DNA of 64,000 bases from Hemerocallis citrina (taxonomy: Eukaryota > Streptophyta > Magnoliopsida > Asparagales > Asphodelaceae): the NCBI GenBank assembly GCA_017893485.1, contig CM030366.1:101382953-101446952 (forward strand), read 5' to 3'. A program made the translations under genes and the position numbers. Of this stretch, positions 45,850 to 58,405 are shown piece by piece. The notes below the pieces were generated by a model. The model was not told the origin of the DNA, searched no databases, and worked only from the letters and a program-made list of their open reading frames with translations. Within the stretch, counting starts at the first letter, position 1; every line of letters starts with the position of its first letter.

Positions 45850-45930
45850 CAGAGCGGCGGTATCAAACCCGAGACCTCCGCTACTGTAGCGACCCAACCC
45901 ATTCCCACCAGTTGGTCTAAGCGAACATAT
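45850..45930 (-). other. tRNA-like module 2 in B LTR
   Basis: The minus strand shows box-A-like ttagaccaactggtggga (45903-45920) and a box-B-like ggtctcgggtttgatacc (45858-45875). It is weaker than module 1 but conserved in position relative to D module 2. Confidence 0.4.
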
Positions 45931-47632
45931 CGATATGATAATAAAAAAAAATAGGTTTTGTTTTCACTCTCTGTTCAAAACTAAATTTTCAAAATTTTCA
46001 AAAACGAATTTGTCTCTTTTTCTCCTCTTTTGAAAACAAAAATACCCAGAATAAACCTACATTTATTTTAACCATAACCAGTATATTTAAAGCTTTTTTT
46101 TTCCTCTTTTAAAACATGTATGTAGCTTTAGATTGTGTATTATGAACATTATTTCGACATTGAAAACTATTACACATTTGTTCATAAATGAAAATAGTTT
46201 CTCACACCAAAATTCACTACTATGATATTTTGACACTATGGTATTTTAGAGCACAAAACAAACATTATGAGAGAGTAAAACTTCCATTTTACTAATTTAT
46301 CTACACATGATATATTTAATTATGCGTATGCAAAAAAAGACATTCTTTTTTATTTATTCAAATCTTCCACATGATATATATCACAATAGGGAAATTCACT
46401 ACATCTATCAACAAACATTTCGATTACTTCAATTTTAACACACTAATCTACTTTGGCATGTTCAATCAATAAGCATGGTTCAATTTCTTGCTAGCGAAAT
46501 TCACATAATTGTAATTTAGTATAATCAACATGCATTCTAATGGTTATAACAATGAGAAACATACACTTTTACTCATAGGAAACAACTCTAGTAATCAATC
46601 AACACATTCGCTAATTAACAATTTTCTTCTAATTAAACAAGCATGTATTTCATTTCAATTAGTAGCTTATAATAATAATTCAATTTCATTTTCTAGCATG
46701 CTTTCTAGTCTAGAAGTCATGAGAAACACCTACCTTTTGAAGAAAACCCAATTAAGAAAAATCCCCTAGAGCCTCCTAGATCGCGAGTAAGTGCCTTCTC
46801 CTCCTAGATTGCAATGCACGACTCCTCCTCCTTGCTCCTTGCCAAACCGAGAGCTCCTAGAGTGGGGTTGAATAGCCGGCCTCCAAGGGGGAACACAATA
46901 CACAACTTACACACTAATATGTATATATCTCCTATATAATGTCTCCTTTAATATTTGCTTTAGTGTAGAATACAACTATGTATAGGGGTATTTATACTAT
47001 TTTTAGAGTAGATTGGAGGGCTAGGATTGGTTGGATAGTTGTAGAATGGAGGGCTTGGATAGGAGTAGAAGTTATAGCAACCACCCACACACAAATAAAC
47101 TAGCCATGCACACAAACCCACTCACCCATGTCTCCATACACAATCTGGCTACCAATATAGTGTGCATTGCACACTACGTGCTTCGCACGTGCCACCTAGC
47201 ACCCCTATGTAGAAGTTTGTACAATTTAATTAATCAAAATGTTCACTATTTGTCTCTACATGAAAAGTTTGACCTTTTAATTGATTTATTAAATTGGTGG
47301 GCTTCACAATTAGTGAGCTTAGGCTTGTGGGCCAAGACAACCAAATTAATAATTAATTAAAGTGGGCTAAAACAAATAAATAGTGTTTTAGGCTTTTCGA
47401 AATAGGCTTTTTAGAAAAATAAAGGAAAATAATTGTTCATACTAAAATGAGATTTCATATAAAATAAATAAATAATATACACATGAAGTTTGCACGTGCA
47501 CAACACGTGAAAAATAATATTTTTTATTAAAAATGAAATTTTAGGGTATTACAACACTCCCTCCTTAGAATAGTTCCGTCCCCGGAACTACAATTAAAGA
47601 GCGAGAAAACAAAACACAATAAGAGAATACAA

Positions 47633-49753
47633 TCAAGCAAATAGCTCAGGATGATCCTTCATCATCCTCTTCTTAGATTCCCAAGTAGCCTCTTCAACTG
47701 ACTGGTTTCTCCAGACTACCTTGACCATCAGTATCGTCTTATTCCTCAAGACTTTCTCCCGATGATCAACAATCTCAAATGGAAACTCAATGTAACTCAG
47801 ATCTAACTGCAAACCCTCTGGCACTTCGGACAAATGATGACTTGGATCTGGAATGTAACCTCTCAGCATAGACACATAAAAGACATTGTGCACCTGAGAC
47901 AACTCTTCCGATAACTCAAGTCGGTAAGCAGTTTTCCCGCTCCTTTTCAATATCTTATACGGGCCTATGAACCTCGGGGCTAACTTTCCACCCTTGCCAA
48001 ATCGGATCATGCCTTTGCTGAGCGATACCTTCAGAAAGACAAAGTCACCAACCTCAAACTCAATGTCCCTTCTCCGGTTGTCTACATAGCTCTTCTGCCT
48101 ACTCTGAGCTTCCACCAACCTCTTCCTGATCAGATCAATCTTTTCAGAGGTCTGCTGCACATTCTTAGGTCCAAACATCTGACGCTCCCCAACTTCAAAC
48201 CAACAGACAGGCATCCTGCACTTCCTGCCATACAAAGCTTCGTACGGTGTCATCCCAATGCTAGTCTGGAAACTATTATTGTAGGCAAACTATACCAACG
48301 GTAAATACCTTTCCCAACTGCCTCCAAAGTCTAGTACACAACACCGAAGCATATCTTCAAGAATACGGTTGACTCTCTCGGTCTGCCCGTCGGTCTGGGG
48401 ATGAAAAGCAGTGTTGAAATCTGTCTCGCTACCCAAAGCTGTCTGAAGACTCCTCCAAAAATGCGAAGTAAACAGTGTATCCCGATCAGACACAATGGTC
48501 AATGGAAAACCATGAAGCCTGACGATCTCACCAACATACATCTCAGCCAACTTGTCCATCCAAGCAGTGAGTTTCATTGCCAAAAAGTGAGCGGACTTGG
48601 TTAGTCGATCAACTATGACCCAAATTGCATCATTGCCTTTAGGACTATTGGGCAAACCCGTGATGAAATCCATACTGATGTTATCCCACTTTCATTCCGG
48701 AATAGGTAACGGTTGCAATAGACCTCTCAGTTTCTGATTCTCGGCTTTGACTTGTTGACAAATCTCACACCTTGACACAAATTCAGCCACATCCCGCTTC
48801 AAACCTGACCACCAGAAATGGTGTTTAATGTCCTTATACATCTTGGTACTCCCAGAATGTACTGACAAAAGAGTAGCATGTACCTCCTGAAGAATACTTT
48901 CTTTCAAGTCTGACTGATCCGGAACATACAGCCTATCTCCAAACCACAGCTCTTCATCCCTGATCTGAAATCCGGGCAACTTGCTAGTACCAACCTGCTC
49001 CTTCATCTTCAGAATCTCTGCATTTTCCTTCTGAATTGCAATAATCCTTACGTTCAGCGTCGGTTGAAGCCTTAACTGAGCTAAAGATGATCCCAAGCCT
49101 TGCAGAACAACTTCAATACCAGCCCGATCCAACTCCTCTGCCAGCTACCTCTGAGTTGTAATCAAACTCGCCAGACTGCTCTTGCGGCTAAGTGCATCAG
49201 CAACAACATTAGCCTTCCCCGGGTGATACTTAATCTCTGTACGAATGTCCTCAAGTACCTCCAGCCATCTCCTTTGCCTCAGGTTCAAATCCTTCTGCTG
49301 ATAGATATACTTCAAGCTTTTATGGTCTGTGTACATGCTCAGCTTCTCACCATACATATAATGCCTCCATTGCTTTAAGGCGAAGATAATCGCAGCCAAC
49401 TCCAGATCATGAGTCGGATAACTCTTCTTATGCGGTCTTAGTTGCCTAGACCCATAAGCGATCACTTTTCCTTCTTGCATTAAGACACAACCAAGCCCAC
49501 GATGTGAAGCATTGCTGTAGACATCATACTCAACACCTGCTCTAGGCAAAGCTAAAATGGGTGCAGTCGTCAGCCTCTCTTTCAACTCTTGAAAGCTTTC
49601 CTCGCACTGTTCGGTCCACTTGAAGTTCACATTCTTCTTGGTAGACCAGTGAGCGGCATGGCTATCTGAGCGTAGCCCTGGATAAATCTCCTGTAATATC
49701 CAGTTAGCCCAAGAAAACTCCTGATTTCCTTCACTGTAGTAGGCCTTGCCCAA
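47633..49753 (-). pseudogene. pol: B RNase H, integrase and chromodomain
   Basis: RNase H (49753-49145: [15 protein letters not shown] with the first catalytic D changed to [30 protein letters not shown]). Integrase zinc finger (49132-48692: HATLLSVHSGSTKMYKDIKHHFWWSGLKRD...CEICQQVK). Core (48673-48290: VDRLTKSAHF, SDRDTLF, QTERVNRILEDM). Tail (48253-47633: GKLAPRFIGPYKIL, MVKVVWRNQSVEEATWE, DHPELFA). Single-base stops separate the four open pieces, near 49140, 48686 and 48288. Confidence 0.9.
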
Positions 49754-50947
49754 TCTCTCACTTCCTATATCTTCTGAGGATCAGTTGCCACTCCCTCCTT
49801 AGAAAGGATGTGACCTAGGAATGCCACTTCAGATTTCCAGAAATCGCACATGAACAACTTGGCATACAACTCCTACTCCTGAAGCTTCCTCAAAACTGCT
49901 GCCAGATGCTCCGTGTGCTCCTCCTCCGACTTGGAGTACACGAGAATATCGTCGATAAACACCATGAAGAAGGAATCAATGAACGGCCTCAGAACTCTGT
50001 TCATCATGTCCATGAAGATTGCAGGCACATTCGTCACCCCAAACAGCATAACTAAGAATTCGTAATCCCGTGTCGAGTTCTGAACGCAGTCTTATGCACG
50101 TCTTCAGCTTTCACTCGAACTTGATGATATCCTGATCGAAGATCTATTTTGGAGAAAACAGCTGCTCCTTGTAAACGATCGAACAAGTCATCAATTCGTG
50201 GAATAGGATACTTATTCTGAACAGTGACCTTATTCAGCTCTCGGTAATTGATGCACATTCTCATCGAACCATCCTTCTTCTTTACCAAAAGCATCGGCGC
50301 TCCCCAAGGTGACGCACCCGGTTGAATAAAGCCCTTCTCCAACAGTTCCTCAATCTGCCGTTTGATCTCATCCTGCTCTACGGGCGCCATCCTATACGGT
50401 GACTTGGAAATAGGTGCACTCCCTGACTAAATAGTGATGCTGAACTCCACATCATGATGCGGGGGTAACCCAGGCAAATCTTCCAAGAACACAGTCGGAT
50501 AATCCCGAACCATAGGAATCTGCTGTACCTCTACAGGAATCCCCCTCTTCTAGCTGATAGCAGCAACCAAATCTGAACATCTCCTCTTCCCTTGGAAAGT
50601 GACTTCAGGTCTACTTGGAGCCTTCACTGTTACTGTCTTGGTCTTGCACTCGATGTTCGCACTGTACACCGACATCCAGTCAATGCCAATGATAACATCG
50701 ACTCCCAGAACATTCAGCTCGATCAGATCGACCCCGAAAATTCGATCTCCAATCACGATCTCGCAGTCAGCAAAATACCGATCAGTGGTTAGAGTCTCCC
50801 TTGACGGAGTAGCTACTGCTAAAACCTTGCCTGGAAATATCTTCGGTTCGACACCCAGAACTTTAGCAAATTTAGGTGATACAAAGGTATGAGAGGATCC
50901 AGTATCGAACAAAACAACAGCTTTCTTTCCATTCAAAATAAGTTCTC
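49754..50947 (-). pseudogene. pol: B protease and RT
   Basis: Protease: [23 protein letters not shown] starts at the candidate splice acceptor (50947), with catalytic D near 50912. [31 protein letters not shown] and [13 protein letters not shown] (50390-50052), then after a frameshift near 50060 FIDDILVYS near 49955-49930. It is more degraded than A2, with stops near 50555 and 50430. Confidence 0.88.
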
Positions 50948-51040
50948 CTGTTACACAACATATATTCGTTACATAACAGTTCACTAATTAACGGGAAAAG
51001 AGAATCAACAGAAAATACTCCTAAACATCCTTCCTCTTAC
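50948..51040 (-). other. Candidate gag-pol intron of B (93 nt)
   Basis: Canonical donor CACTG/GTAAGA (intron starts at 51040) and acceptor TTGTGTAACAG/GAG (ends at 50948). The insert has an in-frame TAG. Removal fuses gag (...VIT) and protease (ELILNG...) through one glycine codon, phase 1. F shows the same junction uninterrupted (IITG-SIYING). The position and phase equal the A1 candidate at 9302-9397. Confidence 0.72.
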
Positions 51041-51865
51041 CAGTGATGACGTGATCCACCTCATCAGCGTCAGCTTCAGTCAAGGCAAATACTCACGCCT
51101 GCTGGTACGGCTTCTTCCCGGTCTACTGAGTTGGTCCATTGCGGACGACATCCTGCAGTTTGGGGCAATGAGACTTGTAGTGGCATCTCTCCACAGTTAA
51201 AACAAGTCACAGAAGGTCTCGCCCAAGTATTCCCGGGTCTTCCTGCCAACAGCATTCGCACCTGTAGGCTTGAACCTTTGAGCCGGTGGCTGTCCCTTGA
51301 CATTGCCAGCAACTACGGGCCTCTTCCCCGCGCTCCAGTTGTTCCTCCAATTCTGAATAGCGTGGAACTGCTCCATGTTCGCCTCTGTGGCTGCCGCTCG
51401 TTTGACCAGCTTGTCAAACCTTCTGATACTAAGGAGTATCATCCTGGATCTCAAACTTGGCCTCAAACCATGCTCGAACTTACGAGCCTTCTTCGCCTTA
51501 TCCATCACCAATTCGGGAGCATACCTTGAGAGCTGAGTGAATCTGGTCTCATACTCCCTAACCGACATGCCACCCTGCTACACTGACAGAACTCCATGAC
51601 CTTCTCGTGGACGTCTGAGGGAAAATAATGACTGTGGAATTCCTCCAAAAATTCCTTCCAGCCAAGAACCAAGCCTCCCATCGTCCACTTCATCGACTGC
51701 CACCACACGACCGCATCCTTCTCGAGTTGCAGAGTTGCCAACTTCACTTTGCTGCCCTCCGGAGTCTCCAAGACTTCGAAGATAGTCTCTACCTGTCGGA
51801 TCCAATTGTCAGCCGTGTCAGGGTCTGACTTCACCTCAAACACCAGTGGTTTCATCCGTTTAAAT
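51041..51865 (-). pseudogene. gag: B gag, main part
   Basis: Continues the gag N-terminus (62626-62792) after A2. Readable: KRMKPLVFEVKSDPDTADNW, ETIFEVLETPEGSKVKLATLQLEKDAVVWW, REYETRFTQLSRYAPELV, GLRPSLRSRM, then a broken zinc knuckle (CFNCGE, frameshift, near 51200). It ends VFALTEADADEVDHVIT at the candidate donor. Several frameshifts and two stops (near 51100-51125) are present. Confidence 0.85.
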
Positions 51866-54791
51866 TGTAGCGCCCCGAATTTCTAATATAATATCTTAGA
51901 AAATATGTGGCACAATTCTCAGCATCAACTTCAATGTAATATTAAACACAATTTAATACCAATAAATTTTTCAACTTTCATTACAATAATCAATTACATA
52001 GCACAGCGGAATACAATACATCTTAAATCACAATTCTCTTTTCTTTACAACACTTTCTTTTCATTTTACATATGTCTCTAAATCAACAGAACTCAATCAT
52101 CCAAATCCCAAGCTCTAATCAACAACAACCTATAAACATGAGGCTAGAGATGATCCCTAACCCCAAAACTAAAGGGGTCAGCCATAAAGGTGTGAGTGAC
52201 ATAAAAACAAACAACATAAATAAACATTAAGGATGGATTCATAAACAACATGTAATAAACAAGAATACATAAATATGACATAGCAAGGAAACATGTAAAC
52301 ATCAAGTGAAACTAACTAAGTGTCAAGTGTGGGAAACAGGAAAACACATGCGTAAAGCCAAGTCAAGAAAACACAAGTCTATATGCTGACTCTCTATTGC
52401 GTACTTGTCGGAGTCTATGCATCCCACTCTACATAGGTCCGGTGCAAGCCCTTAACGTCTCCATATTATAGGGTTTAATCCCCGACATGCAACTAATCCT
52501 ACTACGATGAATACTTCGAGATAAAGATAAACTGTGAGTATTAGCCCATGCCCCGATAATTCCGAAGGTCAATCTCTATCCACCGATAATTCCGGAGACT
52601 ATTTCACTCACACCTAGGAATCTTCGAGAATACCCCACACCGCAAGCAATGGCACCTCATCACACGAATACCACATGTGCGTCGCCTCAACTCCGATAAT
52701 TCCAGAGATCAATCCCACACCACAAGTAATTCCGGAGACTATTTCACTCACACCTGGATAAGTTCGGGGATTATCTCACACCGCAAGCCATACTGAGGTC
52801 CATAACTCATGTTCCCGTTCATCATATCACCACTAGTGCCTGTCCTTATCATTTAGGTTATTTAATTACTTAAAAAATCTCCTAGAGTTGGTGCACCCTA
52901 CCGGACTTAATTCAACAACTGATCAACTAAATGCCTCAACAAGCCCAAACATAAATACTCAACCACCGGTATACTAGGGTCACACACACCCTCTAGAGAC
53001 TCACACTCAAATATCCAAACCGAACTTCCAACATAAATTGTTCAACTTAACATCTTGAAAACATATGTTCAATAGTAGGTAGAGTATAATAATAATAAGT
53101 TATAGATCAAAACATCTAGAGAATAAATCATTGGAAAGAACATTCATAGATATAAGGATACATCAGTATCAGTCGACAATAGAAAGCATAAGTCAACTGC
53201 CCAGAAAGAAAATTCCATGGTTTTAAGAAAATAAGCTAAGTGTTATAAGTCGACTTATAAAAGTCATAGGTCGACTTACTAGAGAGAAATTCCAGTAATC
53301 TTTAAGAAAATATTCTAAGTGTTATAAGTCGACTTATAAAAGTCATAGGTCGACTTACCAGAGAGAAATTTCAATACAACTAAAGAACATAGCAGCCGGG
53401 TCGTATCAGTCGACTGAAATATCAAGTCAGTCGACTGTCGGCCTACAGACTGTATAGTTTTGGTTGTGCACAATTCAACCGATACGTAGTTTTACTTCAT
53501 GAAAATGATTTCTACGAAAATCATATTTCTTATATGATCAAATATAACTGGTAGGACATATAATAGTCCAAAAAACTAAATCAAACTAATTGAATTTATA
53601 AAAATAGAGATTTGTTGATTTCTTTCAATCAAACATGAAATTGTGCATATAATAAAAATTGAGTTTTCCTTAAAATTTTATCGATCACTGAAATAGTTCG
53701 TATTCAGATCCCAAAACATGTAAATACCAATCTCAAAGAAAATCCCCAATTTGGATATATTTCCTTAATTCAATTAATTCCTTAAATTTCAATTCTCAAG
53801 ACACGATCTCTTGATTCATAACTCTTTCATTCAATTTTCTCAAAAATCTGAATTTCTACCACAACTCATAACCATAATCAAATTTGTAGTCACATACCAC
53901 TAGGGTTTCACAAGATCTAATTTTTCATCCAATCCATAATATGCATAATCATGTTCAACCCTAAACATGCTTTCTAGCAATACAATTCAATATCCCAGAT
54001 CCAATAAACATTCATAGATCAAACAACCAATACATTACATTACTCACATACACAATATAAAAGAAAAACAAACATGTCAAAAACAAACGAAAAACAATCA
54101 CTCACATAGATCAAGACAACAAAACAAATTTACCTCACTCACATACAACATACGCATAATAAAAGAAAACAACATGTCACTCACCTTGAAATGAAGAAAT
54201 CCAACAAGAAAGCCTTCCTTTTTTTTTGTGAAATCCAAGATCCTTCTCTCAATCCTCCAAAAATAATAAATCTTTGTGTTGTGCAGCGAATAACGGCTGC
54301 GTTCTCTTCTTTTAAATACCCAGAAATATGATCTTAGGGTTTTAGACATATTTGCGAAATAACCCTCGAAAACATATCTTTATATAAATAGATTCCTATA
54401 CTTGGAACTTGATAAAATTAATTAAATTGAGATTTAAAAGCAAAATAACACTTACTTTCCAGCCGGCACTGATTAAAAGCCCCGAAAAATAGTTTTGCAC
54501 TTTCATCCCTCAAAATGACAAATTTGCAAAAAGGTCCTTCTTTTTCTCAATATTTGCAAATAGATCCAATTAATTTCAGAAAAATCTGGAAAAATTATAA
54601 ATAAATCCCAAATAATAAATAATGATTTTCCATAAAATAATTTTGGCTTTTGAACTTTTCAAGAAAATATTTGCACATGTTTCGCACCTGTAAAAAGATA
54701 AATTTCCAGAAAATATTTATTAAATCCCCAAAAATCATTTTAATCATTTATAAACCTTTAAAAATAATATTTAAAAATACGGGGTACTACA
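51866..54791 (-). repeat. A2 3' LTR
   Basis: Plus strand TGTAGCGCCCCGAATTTC ... TACGGGGTACTACA. It contains the family hairpin array (52550-52780), core motif (52413-52483), a reduced GTCGAC array (53170-53430), the GTGAGT donor site (near 54184) and decayed G-boxes. The polypurine tract follows at 54792-54806. Confidence 0.96.
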
Positions 54792-54996
54792 TCACTCCCT
54801 CCTTAGAAGAGTTCTGTCCTTAGAACTACTACTAATGAGTCCAAACAACATACCAACAAAGAAAAACAATATCTCATAAATGGAAACATAGTCCAAACAA
54901 TTGCATATGACAACATAATCAAAATAGAAGGAATATAACTCAGCATCAAAGGTACAATCATTCAAAAGAATTGCAATCACATAAAAGAAAATACAT

Positions 54997-57900
54997 TCAT
55001 ACAAAAAGCTCAGGAAATTCTTTCTGCATGCGATCCTCTGGCTCCCAAGTAGCCTCCTCGAACTGCTGATTCCTCCACAGCACCTTGACCATAGGTATCA
55101 CCTTGCTTCTAAGAACTTTCTCCCTACGGTCAACGATCTCAACAGGCTGTTCCTTGTAACTCAATTTCACCTGTAGACCTTCAGGAATCTCTACCAACTG
55201 ATGATTCTGATCTGGCACATACTTCCTCAACAATGACACATGGAATACATCATGCACTTGTGCCAACTTCTCTGCAAGCTTCAATCTATATGCTATTTTG
55301 CCAATCCGCACCACGATCCTGTATGGCCGAATATACATTGGCGCCAACTTGCCACCCTTACCAAACCTGATCACTCCTTTGGTCGGGGACACCTTGAGGA
55401 AAACTACATCCCCAACCTCAAATTCCAAGTCCCTTCGTCGAGTATCGGCATAACTCTTCTACCGACTCTGAGCCTCGACCAACCTCTTGCGAATCAGCTC
55501 AATCTGCTCTGACGTCTGCTGCATGATCTCAGGACCAAACATCTGCCTCTCGCCAACCTCGTACCAACAAACAGGTGTCCTGCACCTCAGCCCGTACAAA
55601 GCCTCATACGGTGCCATCCCGATACTCGCATGGTAACTGTTGTTATAAGCAAACTCAACCAATGCCAAGTATCTCTCCCAACTACCACCGAAATCCATAA
55701 CACAAGCCTTCAGCATATCTTCCAGCACTCGATTCACCCTCTCCGTCTGACCATCGGTCTGTGGATGAAAAGCGGTACTGAAATCAGTTCTGATGCCTAA
55801 AGCTGCTTGTAGGCTCTTCCAAAACCTTGAAGTGAACCTTGCATCTCTGTCGGAAACGATCAACACTAGAACTCCATGAAATCTCATAATCTCACCAATG
55901 TACAACTCAGCCAATTTCTCCAATGACCAAGTAATCTTCATGGCTAGAAAGTGAGCCGACTTAGTCAAACGGTCCACGATAACCCAAATCGAGTCATTGC
56001 CCTTCGAACTCCTCGGCAAACCTATGATGAAATCCATACTAATATTCTCCCATTTCCACTTAGGAATAGGCAACGGCTGTAACAAACCTTCAGGTCTCTG
56101 ATTTTCTGCTTTGATCTGCTGGCAAGTCAGACACCTTGCCACAAAATCTGCTACATCCCTCTTCATACCAGACCACCAAAAATGCTGTTTGATGTCCCTG
56201 TACATCTTTGTGCCTCCAGGATGTACTGACAACAATGTACTGTGTGCTTCCTGCAAGATACTCTTTCTCAAATCTGTATTATCCGGAACACACAACCTCT
56301 CACCCATCCAAAGAACTCCATCTTGGACACGAAACTCTGATAGCTTGCCCTCTGAAACCCGTTGCAACATCTTCTGAATCTCTGAATCTGATCTTTGACC
56401 TTCCACAATCCTCTCTCTCAAGGAAGGTTGCAGCCTCAACTGAGCCAAAAATGCCCTCAAACCCTGCAGCACCACCTCGATACCTGCCTGATCAATCTCT
56501 GCTGCCAACTCACTTCGAGTAGTGATCAAACTTGATAAACTACTCTTCCTGCTAAGTCCATCAGCCACCACATTCGCCTTGCCCGGATGATACTTGATCT
56601 CAGGGCGAATTCTTCCAATACCTCCAACCACCTTCTCTGCCGAAGATTTAGATCCTTCTGTTGATAAATATACTTCAGGCTCTTGTGGTCAGTGTACATA
56701 TTGACCTTCTCACCATAAACATAATGTCTCCACTTCTTCAAGGCAAAGATAATGGCTGCTAGCTCCAAATCATGCGTCGGATAATTCTTCTCATGCGGGC
56801 GCAATTGCCTCGAACCATAAGCAATAACCTTGCCTTCTTGCATCAAGACACAACCCAAACCTCTGAGAGACGCATCACTGAAGATATCATAATCCTTTCC
56901 AGCTTGTGGCAAAGCTAAGATAGGTGCAGTAGTCAGCCTCTCCTTTACCTCAAGGAAATCGCCTCACACTAATCAGTCCATAAAAATGCCACATTCTTCC
57001 CGGTCAAACCTGTCAAAGGAACTGCAATCTGAGAATAACCCTGGATGAATCTCCTGTAGTAACCAGCTAAACCTAAGAAACTTCTGACTTCTTTCACAGA
57101 CGTTGGCCTGAGCCAATCCTTAACTGCTTCAACTTTCTGAGGATCAGTGGCCACTCCCTTCTTAGAAAGGATATGACCAAGGAAAGCTACCTCAAATTTC
57201 CAAAACTCACACTTCGACAACTTGGCATACAAGCTATACTCCTGCAATTTCTGTAATACCGCTGTCAAGTGCATAGAATGCTCCTCCTCCGACTTAGAAT
57301 ACACCAAAATATCGTCGATGAAAACCACCACGAAGGAGTCAATAAATGGCCTCAACACCCGATTCATCATATCCATGAACACTGTTGGCGCATTCGTCAA
57401 CCCGAATGGCATCAGCAAAAACTCATAGAGTCCATGACGAATCCTGAAAGCTGTCTTACTCACATCTTCCTCCTTGACTCGAACCTGATGCTACCCTGAT
57501 CTCAAATCAATCTTCGAAAACACAGCTGCTCCTCAAAGTCTGTCGAACAAATCATCAATCCGCGGCAGTGGATACTTGTTCTGAATAGTCATCCTATTCA
57601 ACTCCCGGTAGTCAATGCACATCCTCATTGACCCATCCTTCTTCTTGACTAATAACACTGGCGCACCCCATGGCGAGGAACTCGGCCTAATAAGCTCCTT
57701 ACTCAACAGCTCCTCAATCTGCTTCTTCACTTCGTCCTGCTCTACAGGTGCCATCCTGTACGAAGCCTTAGAAATCGGCGCGCTCCCTGGCTGAACATTG
57801 ATGCAAAACTCCACATCTCTCTGCGGCGGTAGTCCTGGAAAATCTTCCAAGAACACCTTAGGAAAATTTCTGACAACCGGAATGCCTTCGACTTCATCTG

Positions 57901-58308
57901 GAATCGCCATCTTGGATACCATTGCAGCCACCTTCGGAATCTTCTTCTTCCCTTGGAAAGTCACTGCGGGACCACCTGGTGCTTTCACTAACACCTCTTT
58001 CTGCTTGCATTCAATTGTGGCATCATATATTGCCATCCAATCAATGCCCACGATCACATCCACTCCTAAGAGTTGCAGCTCGTTCAGATCAATGCCGAAT
58101 AATCTCCCGCCAATCTCGATATCACAGCCCTCGTAATATCGATCAGCAATCAGTTCTTCACCTGACGGCATTGCCACTGACAAAACCTTGCCTGGAAACA
58201 ACTTAGGCTCCACACCTAAGACCTTTGCAAAATTTAGTGACACAAAAGTATGCGATGAACCAGTATCAAATAAAACCTTTGCCATTATTCCATTAATCAA
58301 AACAATCC
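54997..58308 (-). pseudogene. pol: A2 pol: protease, RT, RNase H, integrase, chromodomain tail
   Basis: Open pieces in order: protease to RT fingers (58308-57533; [12 protein letters not shown], then [19 protein letters not shown]), RT palm and thumb (57463-56969; [11 protein letters not shown]), RNase H (56912-56526; [24 protein letters not shown]), RNase H end plus integrase (56631-55459; HHCC finger, VDRLTKSAHF, SDRDARF, QTERVNRVLEDM), and tail (55428-54997; EEATWEPEDRMQKEFPELFV). Breaks: TGA at 57530, a TAG near 57491, a stop and shift near 56915-56965, a frameshift near 56600-56630, and a stop near 55456. Confidence 0.93.
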
Positions 58309-58405
58309 ATGTTACATGAAGAGTGATACTCAATCTCCAATTATTCTCAAATAAAGGTTTTATTTATTACATTGATTAAAAATAAAAATCAAAACTCTTG
58401 CATAC
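58309..58405 (-). other. Gag-pol intron candidate of A2, acceptor mutated
   Basis: Aligns with the A1 candidate. The donor ACAGG/GTATGC (starts 58405) is intact, but the acceptor reads GTAACAT instead of GTAACAG. If the intron is real, this copy cannot splice at that site. Confidence 0.5.

Larger units (their letters stand above)
44135..47553 (-). repeat. B 3' LTR
   Basis: 3419 bp. Landmarks: hairpin 44379-44399, core motif 44585-44658, tRNA-like modules 45708-45774 and 45858-45920, donor-like AAAAG/GTAGGT at 46733, TATA candidate 46985-46999, paired boxes TACGTG/CACGTG (47175/47186) and CACGTG/CACGTG (47493/47504). The first 519 bp recur at 63482-64000 with few differences. Confidence 0.93.
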
